From Pseudomonadota bacterium (GTDB lineage Bacteria > Pseudomonadota > Gammaproteobacteria > Burkholderiales > Burkholderiaceae_D), in NCBI GenBank assembly GCA_023422955.1, contig JAFAGG010000002.1:1-39837 (forward strand): DNA of 39,837 nucleotides, written 5' to 3'. The translations under genes were made by a program, and so were the position numbers. Within the stretch, counting starts at the first letter, position 1. Each line of letters begins with the position of its first letter. Of the stretch, positions 34,197 to 39,837 are shown one piece after another. The notes under the pieces were generated by a model. It saw only the letters and a program-made list of their open reading frames with translations. It searched no databases and was not told where the DNA came from.

Positions 34197-36371
34197 ATGG
34201 CTTCCGAATCCGCGAAATCCGATACTTTCTTTGGCAGCAATCTGCGCGAAGATCAGCTCCATCACGATCCCTTGCTCGACTGTCTGGTCGAACTCGTCAA
34301 AATCCACGGCCGGCCGGCGACGCATGCTTCCCTGTCGGCGGGTCTTCCGCTGTCCGAAGCGGGACTGACGCCTTCCCTGTTTTCCCGTGCTGCTGCCCAC
34401 GCCGGTTTTTCCAGCAAGGTGGTGCGCCGTCCGCTGGAAAAAATCGACAGCGCGCTGTTGCCGGTCATCTTGCTGTTGGGTCAGAACGAAGCCTGCCTGT
34501 TGCTGGGCTGGGATGAATCCGGCAACGCGCGCTTGCTGTTTCCCGATACCGGGCAGGGCGCGGTTTTTCTGCCGCGCGAAGAGTTGGCCGAACGTTATAC
34601 CGGCGTGGCAATTTTTTCGCGGCCGCATTTCCGCTTCGACGATCGCGCTCCTTCGCAGAAGGCCGGCAGCTCCGGGCACTGGTTCTGGGGCACCATCCTG
34701 GAACAGCGCACCATCCTGAAAGACGTGCTCGCCGCCGCTTTGCTGATCAACCTGTTCGCCATCGTGATGCCGCTGTTCACGATGAACGTGTATGACCGCG
34801 TGGTGCCCAACTTTGCGGTGGAAACCCTGTGGGTGCTGGGCGGCAGCGTAGTGCTGGTGCTGGGACTGGAATATGTGATCCGCCTGATGCGCAGTCATTT
34901 CGTCGATCTGGCCAGCGCGCGGGTAGACGTGAAGCTGTCGGCGCTGATCATGGAAAAGGTGCTGGGCATGCGCCTGTCGCATCGTCCCGCCTCGGTCGGC
35001 GCGTTCGCCTCTAACCTGCGCGCGTTTGAAACGGTGCGCGACTTCATTGCATCGGCCACCGTCACCGCCATCATCGATCTCCCCTTCACCATCCTGTTCC
35101 TGGCGATCCTGGGTTGGATATGCTGGCCGCTGGTCTTCATTCCCATGACAGGCATGGTGCTGGTGCTGATCTACAGTTATGTGGTGCAGCACAAGATGCA
35201 GGAGCTGACGGAAACGACTTTCCGCGCTTCCGCAATGCGCAATGCCACGCTGGTAGAAAGCCTGACCGGGCTGGAAACCATCAAGGCGCACGGCGCCGAG
35301 AGCCAGATGCAGGTGAAATGGGAAAAGGCGACTGCCTTCCTTGCCCGTGTTTCCGGCAAGAGCAAGCTGCTGTCTTCCTCGACCATGTATGGCACCGCCA
35401 CCATCCAGCAACTGGTGAATGTCGCAGTCGTGGTGGCCGGTGTCTACCTGATTCATGCCAACATGCTGTCCATGGGCGGCCTGATCGCGTCCACCATGCT
35501 GGCCGGCCGCGCGATGGGGCCGCTGGGGCAGGTGGTCGGCCTGCTGCTGCAATTCCAGAATGCGAAGACCTCGCTGGCGGCGCTGGAAAATGTCGTAAAC
35601 ATGCCGGGCGAGCGCAGCGAGGAATCGGCGTTCGTGCACCGGCCGGAAATACGCGGCGAGATCGAGTTTCGCAATGTGCATTTCAGTTATCCCAATACCA
35701 AGAGCGAAGTACTGGCCGGCGTGAGTTTTCGTATCCGTCCCGGTGAAAAGATACTGGTGCTGGGTCGTGTCGGTTCCGGCAAATCGACGCTGCAAAAACT
35801 CATACTCGGTCTGTACACGCCGACCGAAGGCGCGGTGCTGATCGATGGCATCGATGTGCGCCAGCTCGATCCGGCCGACATCCGGCGCAACCTGGGTTAC
35901 GTGGAACAGGATGCGCTGCTGTTTTACGGCACGCTGCGCGAGAACATCACGATACGCGCCCCTTATGCGGATGACAGGACCATGGTGGCCGCCGCCGAGA
36001 TGGCCGGTCTGACCGAGTTCGTGAATCGCCACCCGGAAGGCTTCGACATGGTGGTGGGCGAGCGCGGCGCATCGCTGTCCGGCGGCCAGCGCCAGGCGAT
36101 TTCGATTGCGCGCGCAGTGCTGCTGGATCCGCCGGTGCTGCTGCTGGATGAACCGACCAGCTCCATGGATTTCACTTCCGAATTCCAGCTCAAGGAAAAG
36201 CTGCGTACCTATGCGCAGCATCGCACCATGATCATCGTGACCCACCGTTCCACGCTGATGGATCTGGCCGAGCGCATCATCGTCATGGATGACGGCAAGG
36301 TCGTGGCCGACGGTCCGCGCGACAAGGTGGTGGCGGCGCTGCAGTCCGGCCAGATTGGAAGGGCAGCCTGA
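34197..36371 (+). CDS. lapB: Type I secretion system ATPase/permease (LapB-like)
   Basis: 724 residues. Residues 20-150 form a degenerate C39-peptidase-like domain (DQLHHDPLLDCLVELVKIHG) without the usual Q...DCG active-site motif, as in LapB and HlyB types that bind rather than cut substrate. Six membrane helices follow (about 165-440; VLAAALLINLFAIVMPLFTM). The nucleotide-binding domain has Walker A GRVGSGKS (523-530), signature LSGGQ (627-631) and Walker B VLLLDEP (about 650). It powers export of the adhesin encoded 2 kb downstream. ATG at 34197; a TTG precedes it directly. Its TGA overlaps the next ATG by one base. Confidence 0.94.
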   Translation: MASESAKSDTFFGSNLREDQLHHDPLLDCLVELVKIHGRPATHASLSAGLPLSEAGLTPSLFSRAAAHAGFSSKVVRRPLEKIDSALLPVILLLGQNEACLLLGWDESGNARLLFPDTGQGAVFLPREELAERYTGVAIFSRPHFRFDDRAPSQKAGSSGHWFWGTILEQRTILKDVLAAALLINLFAIVMPLFTMNVYDRVVPNFAVETLWVLGGSVVLVLGLEYVIRLMRSHFVDLASARVDVKLSALIMEKVLGMRLSHRPASVGAFASNLRAFETVRDFIASATVTAIIDLPFTILFLAILGWICWPLVFIPMTGMVLVLIYSYVVQHKMQELTETTFRASAMRNATLVESLTGLETIKAHGAESQMQVKWEKATAFLARVSGKSKLLSSSTMYGTATIQQLVNVAVVVAGVYLIHANMLSMGGLIASTMLAGRAMGPLGQVVGLLLQFQNAKTSLAALENVVNMPGERSEESAFVHRPEIRGEIEFRNVHFSYPNTKSEVLAGVSFRIRPGEKILVLGRVGSGKSTLQKLILGLYTPTEGAVLIDGIDVRQLDPADIRRNLGYVEQDALLFYGTLRENITIRAPYADDRTMVAAAEMAGLTEFVNRHPEGFDMVVGERGASLSGGQRQAISIARAVLLDPPVLLLDEPTSSMDFTSEFQLKEKLRTYAQHRTMIIVTHRSTLMDLAERIIVMDDGKVVADGPRDKVVAALQSGQIGRAA

Positions 36372-37786
36372 TGAAATTCCTGACAATTGTGCTGAAGCCG
36401 ATTCACGGTTTCTTCGAAGCGATCCGGGTGCGACTGCAGCCGGGCGAGAATTCCCGTATCAACCGCTGGCTGAGCGCCGACATGGATGATGTCGATTCAA
36501 ACTTCGTGCACGATGCCGATCGCGTCATGCTGCAGCAGGAACCGCTGCGCGCGCGCATCCTGGTGCGGGCGCTGCTCGGCGTTTTTGTGCTGTTCGTCGT
36601 CTGGGCGGCTGTGGTCAAGGTCGATGAAGTCACGCGCGGCGATGGCAAGGTGATTCCCTCGCGCCAGCTGCAGATCCTGCAAAGCCTGGACGGCGGCATC
36701 GTGTCCGGGATTAACGTGGCCGAAGGCGATGTGGTCGATGCTGGCCAGGTGCTGCTGCAAGTCGATACCACCCGTTCCGAATCCCTGTTCCGGGAAAACC
36801 GCTCGCAGTACCTGGCCTTGTCGGCCAAGGCGGCGCGCCTGTCCGCGCTGGGCGAGGGCAAGCCTTTTGACGTGACGGACGATATTGAAAAGGAAGCGCC
36901 GAAGACCGTTGAAGACGAGCGCAGCCTGTACGAAGCGGCCAACAATGAAATGCAGGCCCAGATTGCGATCGCGCAGCAGCAGCAGGTTCAGCGTCAGCAG
37001 GAATTGTCGGAAGCGCGTGTCCGCCAGCTACAGGCGGCCCAGGCATTGGAGTCCGTCACCCGGGAATACTCGGTGACCAAGCCCTTGCTGGCGTCCGGCG
37101 CCGTGTCCGAAGTCGATCTGCTGCGCCTGGAGCGCGACATATCGCGTTTTCGCGGCGAGCGCGACGTGGCCAGCACGCAGATTTCACGCGCTCAGGCAGC
37201 CATCAATGAAGCCGCGCGCAAGATCCAGGAAGTGGAACTCAATACCCGCAACACGGCCCGCAAGGAATACTCGGAAACCATGGCCAAGCTGAATGCGCTG
37301 ATCGAAAGCAGTTCCGGTCTGGCCGACCGCGTGACCCAGTCCGCGATCCGTTCACCAGTGAAGGGAACGGTGAGCCGTCTGCTGGTCAATACGGTAGGGG
37401 GCGTGGTGCAACCGGGAAGAGACATCGTGGAAATCGTTCCGTCCGAAGACCAGTTGCTGCTGGAAGCGAAGGTGCTGCCCAAGGACATCGCCTTCCTGCG
37501 GCCGGGACAGAAGGCCATGGTGAAGTTCACCGCTTATGACTTCTCGATTTATGGCGGCATCGAAGCCACGCTGGAACATATCGGCGCCGATTCGGTCACG
37601 GATGAAAAAGGAAATACCTTCTATACCGTGAGAGTACGTACTAACCGACCTTCCTTGTCCGGCGACTTGCCCATCATCCCCGGCATGGTGGCGGAAGTCG
37701 ACATCATCACGGGCGAGAAAAGCATCCTGAATTATTTGCTTAAACCCGTATTGCGCGCCAAACAGGCGGCATTGAGCGAACGATAA
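36371..37786 (+). CDS. lapC: Type I secretion periplasmic adaptor, HlyD family (LapC-like)
   Basis: 471 residues. One membrane helix at about 57-77 (ALLGVFVLFVVWAAVVKVDE) is followed by a lipoyl half (VIPSRQLQILQSLDGGIVSG), a long coiled coil (about 185-315, Gln/Glu/Arg-rich), the second lipoyl half (QSAIRSPVKGTVSRLLVNTV) and a beta domain with the HlyD-type ending (PGMVAEVDIITGEKSILNYLLKPVLRAK). It bridges the ATPase to an outer-membrane TolC/LapE channel that is not encoded in this window. Start overlaps the ATPase stop (TGATG), so translation is coupled. Confidence 0.95.
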   Translation: MKFLTIVLKPIHGFFEAIRVRLQPGENSRINRWLSADMDDVDSNFVHDADRVMLQQEPLRARILVRALLGVFVLFVVWAAVVKVDEVTRGDGKVIPSRQLQILQSLDGGIVSGINVAEGDVVDAGQVLLQVDTTRSESLFRENRSQYLALSAKAARLSALGEGKPFDVTDDIEKEAPKTVEDERSLYEAANNEMQAQIAIAQQQQVQRQQELSEARVRQLQAAQALESVTREYSVTKPLLASGAVSEVDLLRLERDISRFRGERDVASTQISRAQAAINEAARKIQEVELNTRNTARKEYSETMAKLNALIESSSGLADRVTQSAIRSPVKGTVSRLLVNTVGGVVQPGRDIVEIVPSEDQLLLEAKVLPKDIAFLRPGQKAMVKFTAYDFSIYGGIEATLEHIGADSVTDEKGNTFYTVRVRTNRPSLSGDLPIIPGMVAEVDIITGEKSILNYLLKPVLRAKQAALSER

Positions 37787-37788
37787 CC

Positions 37789-38430
37789 ATGACACGTGCG
37801 ATGCAGACAAAGGAGATTCTTCATCTTTTCTGGTCAGCCACAGGAGAAATGCTCCCGCGCTGGAAAGAAGCCTTTTCGACTGCGCAAAGCATCACGTCTG
37901 CAAAAGCTTCCCCTGCAGGCAGGCAGCCGCTCATGGCCTGGATCCGCCTGACGGCGGACCGTCCGGTGGATGAACAGGTGTCAGAAGCCAGCAAGCGGCT
38001 GGGACCTATTCCCCTCATCGTGTTGAGCGACATGCCCAATGATCAGGAGGCACTGGCGGCTTTTTCCGCGGCGGCACGCGGCTACTGCAATAGCCATGCA
38101 ACGCCGGAAGTATTGCAGCAGGTCGCCAGCGTGGTGGAACAGGGCGGTCTCTGGATAGGGGAAAGCCTGATGCAAAAGCTGGTACTGGCCACAGCCGGCG
38201 TATCCTCGCCTTTATCGCCGCCCCTGCCGCAAGCCGTCGCCTGGGAAACCCGGCTGACCGAACGCGAGCGCGAAGTGGCCAAAGTGGTGGCTGCCGGGGC
38301 CAGCAACAAGGAAATCGCCCGCGAGCTGGGCATCACGGAGCGTACCGTCAAGGCGCATCTCACCGCCATCCTGGACAAACTGGGAATACGGGACCGCCTG
38401 CAATTGGCACTGATAGTGCATAAACGATAA
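37789..38430 (+). CDS. LuxR-type response regulator with a degenerate receiver domain
   Basis: 213 residues. The C-terminal HTH is canonical (LTEREREVAKVVAAGASNKE, then RTVKAHLTAILDKLGI). The N-terminal 135 residues keep a receiver-like layout (IPLIVLSDMPND for strand 4, AAARGYCNSHATPEVL for strand 5 and helix), but the phospho-acceptor site reads MAWIRL with no Asp, the acidic pocket is missing and the conserved Lys is replaced (NSHA). It should therefore not be phosphorylated in the usual way. It starts 2 bases after the adaptor gene, so it belongs to the secretion operon and probably controls the adhesin or biofilm genes. Confidence 0.85.
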   Translation: MTRAMQTKEILHLFWSATGEMLPRWKEAFSTAQSITSAKASPAGRQPLMAWIRLTADRPVDEQVSEASKRLGPIPLIVLSDMPNDQEALAAFSAAARGYCNSHATPEVLQQVASVVEQGGLWIGESLMQKLVLATAGVSSPLSPPLPQAVAWETRLTEREREVAKVVAAGASNKEIARELGITERTVKAHLTAILDKLGIRDRLQLALIVHKR

Positions 38431-38440
38431 CTAAAAGAAG

Positions 38441-38469
38441 GCGCGCTGAGAAAGCGCGCTGCGGATTTT
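38441..38469 (+). terminator. Probable terminator after the LuxR-type gene
   Basis: Stem GCGCGCT/AGCGCGC with a GAGAA loop, 10 bases after the stop, followed by TGCGGATTTTG. The T-run is short, so termination may be partial. Confidence 0.55.
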
Positions 38470-38472
38470 GCG

Positions 38473-38505
38473 TTGCCTTTAGCGCTTCTCGTACCAAGGT
38501 ACAAT
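38473..38505 (+). promoter_or_regulatory. Possible promoter of the adhesin gene
   Basis: A good -10 (TACAAT, 38500-38505) lies 61 bases before the adhesin ATG, but the nearest -35-like TTGCCT (38473-38478) has a 21-base spacer, so an activator may be needed. A GTACC-AA-GGTAC inverted repeat (38491-38502) overlaps the -10. Confidence 0.35.
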
Positions 38506-38566
38506 TCCCGCAAAGAAACATTGCCTGCAAGATAGAAAGCATCCCGCAATCCCCTCGGAGCTTTCC

Positions 38567-39837
38567 ATGGCGCAGTCAGGCAATATTATCGGCAAAGTCA
38601 CTCTCATCGAAGGGCAAGTCATCGCCCGCGCCCCCGATGGCAGTCAGCGACTACTCAAGATCGGCGATTCCGTCTATGAAGGCGAAGTCATCGTCACCGC
38701 CGAAAACAGCCGGGTCGAATTCAGTTTCGACAATGGCGTCACCTACCTGCTGCGCGCCCAGGAAACCCTCACACTAGATTCCCACGTCTTCGAAGACCAG
38801 CCGCAACAAGCCGACGCCGGCCTGTTCGTCGAAGACGCGGAAATGGAACAGATCGCGCAGGCCATCGCAGGGGAAAACAGCCTCGATGAACTGCTGGAAG
38901 AAACCGCAGCCGGCTTGACGGGTGGCGGCCCGGCCGGTGAGGGGCATTCTTTTGTGCAGTTGGCGCGGGTAGCGGAAATCATCGCTCCTTCCAGTCCTGG
39001 TTTTTCATCCGGTACCGACTCTCTGCTCAACACTCCTTTTGGAAGCCTCGCTTCAGCGGGAAATCTGCCTCCCGCTGCCGAGGCCGCATCTTCCTTCCCC
39101 ACCGGCGCAAGAGGCAATCAGTCGCCCGTTGCCTATTCGCAGAATGTCACGGCGGAAGAGAACACGCCTATTCTCAACGGACGTGTACCGACAGCTACCG
39201 ATGCAGATGGTATCGTCGTCGGCTACCAGTTGGTCAGCGGCATAGGCGCCGGCAACGGCACGCTGATCTTCAATGCCGACGGCACCTATACCTTCAATCC
39301 TGGGACCGATTTCGACAGTTTGGCCCAGGGCGAGAGCCGTAATGTCAGCTTTACTTATCAGGCGCTGGATGATCGGGGAGCGGTTAGTGCTTCGAAGACT
39401 ATTTCGATCAGTGTGACGGGCACGAACGATGCGGCGACGGTTTCGAGCGCGGATGTTGCGCTGACGGAGTCGAATGCGGTGCTGACGACGTCCGGCACGC
39501 TGACGTCGCAGGACGTTGACAATGCTAACAACACGTTCACGGCGGCGACCATCGTCGGCACGATCGGCACGTTTGAGATCGACGAAAACGGTGCGTGGAC
39601 CTTCACGGCGAACAGCGCGTTCGATCACCTGAACGCGAATGACAGCGTGAACGAGACGTTTGCGGTGACCAGCATAGATGGCACGGCCAGCTCGGTGAAA
39701 ATCACGATCAACGGTACGAATGATGCGCCGACGACGTCGGCGGTGACGCTGGCTGCGATCGCCGAGGACAGCGGAGCGCGGTTGATCACGCAAGCGGAGC
39801 TGCTGGCCCATGCGGGTGACATCGACACAGCGGCCGG
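38567..39837 (+). CDS. Large LapA-like RTX/VCBS adhesin with retention module (3' end outside window)
   Basis: Open from the ATG at 38567 (CGGAG 6 bases upstream) to the window end, 423 codons without a stop. Residues 1-120 form a retention module (GNIIGKVTLIEGQVIARAPD, then GDSVYEGEVIVTAENSRVEF) like LapA, with TAAG at 113-116 (38903-38914) followed by Gly-rich sequence, the di-alanine site type cut by LapG. After a linker come tandem VCBS/cadherin-like repeats of about 100 residues, each closing with a GTNDA motif (about 279-283 and 382-386). It should be exported by the LapBC-like system upstream and stay plugged in the outer membrane until cleaved. The total length is unknown. Confidence 0.92.
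   Translation, partial: MAQSGNIIGKVTLIEGQVIARAPDGSQRLLKIGDSVYEGEVIVTAENSRVEFSFDNGVTYLLRAQETLTLDSHVFEDQPQQADAGLFVEDAEMEQIAQAIAGENSLDELLEETAAGLTGGGPAGEGHSFVQLARVAEIIAPSSPGFSSGTDSLLNTPFGSLASAGNLPPAAEAASSFPTGARGNQSPVAYSQNVTAEENTPILNGRVPTATDADGIVVGYQLVSGIGAGNGTLIFNADGTYTFNPGTDFDSLAQGESRNVSFTYQALDDRGAVSASKTISISVTGTNDAATVSSADVALTESNAVLTTSGTLTSQDVDNANNTFTAATIVGTIGTFEIDENGAWTFTANSAFDHLNANDSVNETFAVTSIDGTASSVKITINGTNDAPTTSAVTLAAIAEDSGARLITQAELLAHAGDIDTAA

Noticed and set aside
34143..36386. 747-codon minus-strand open frame opposite the secretion ATPase
   Set aside because: Shadow frame with His/Gln-rich composition; the plus-strand frame has all ABC motifs.
39053..39811. 252-codon minus-strand open frame opposite the adhesin
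   Set aside because: It arises from the ACG/GCG/TCG-rich repeats, which avoid stops on the other strand; the Arg-rich product resembles no protein.

Overview
The window looks like chromosomal DNA of a betaproteobacterium, most likely Oxalobacteraceae (Herminiimonas, Janthinobacterium or Collimonas relatives). This is inferred from moderate GC, the gene set (purK-tsaC, cfa, ktrAB, PA2779/PA2778-type genes, a LapA-type adhesin locus) and protein style. No database search was possible. No tRNA, rRNA, insertion sequence or CRISPR array was seen. The left end cuts purK and the right end cuts a large repetitive adhesin gene.

Region 1 (1-9.5 kb) is mostly housekeeping: purK-tsaC, a flavin reductase, a truncated AMP-binding-domain protein, msrA, a pdxH-cfa pair on the minus strand, tcdA and a ktrA-ktrB potassium uptake pair. 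tsaC and tcdA act at two steps of the same tRNA modification (t6A, then ct6A).

Region 2 (9.6-14 kb) is more accessory: thpR (2'-5' RNA ligase family), a free-standing and degenerate nucleotide-binding domain of a P1B-type metal ATPase, a small conserved-looking protein, a PA2779-like membrane protein with a PA2778-like C39-peptidase/TPR lipoprotein, another small protein and a pteridine-reductase-like SDR.

Region 3 (14.5-25.4 kb) holds a sigma-70 (RpoD-type) gene away from its usual dnaG neighbourhood, a SUV3-like RNA helicase, a secreted Ser/Gly/Thr-rich low-complexity protein, surE, a short DksA/TraR zinc-finger protein, a FemAB/BioF2-type GNAT acetyltransferase and a CbpA-type DnaJ co-chaperone, then about 700 bases without a gene.

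Region 4 (25.4-33.5 kb) has an orphan pstS behind a clear Pho box, and a tripartite RND efflux operon (adaptor, AcrB-type pump, outer-membrane channel) divergent from its TetR repressor. A 24-bp perfect palindrome, nearly identical to the E. coli AcrR operator, covers both divergent promoters.

Region 5 (34.2 kb to the end) is a Lap-type biofilm adhesin locus: a type I secretion ATPase (LapB-like), its adaptor (LapC-like), a LuxR-type regulator with a degenerate receiver domain, and the start of a giant adhesin with an N-terminal retention module carrying a TAAG motif of the kind cut by LapG. LapD, LapG and the LapE channel are not in the window.

The strongest items for follow-up are the AcrR-type operator, the retention-module adhesin with its atypical regulator, two intact but catalytically incomplete single-domain genes (AMP-binding N-terminus; P1B ATPase N-domain), the relocated sigma factor and the low-complexity secreted protein.
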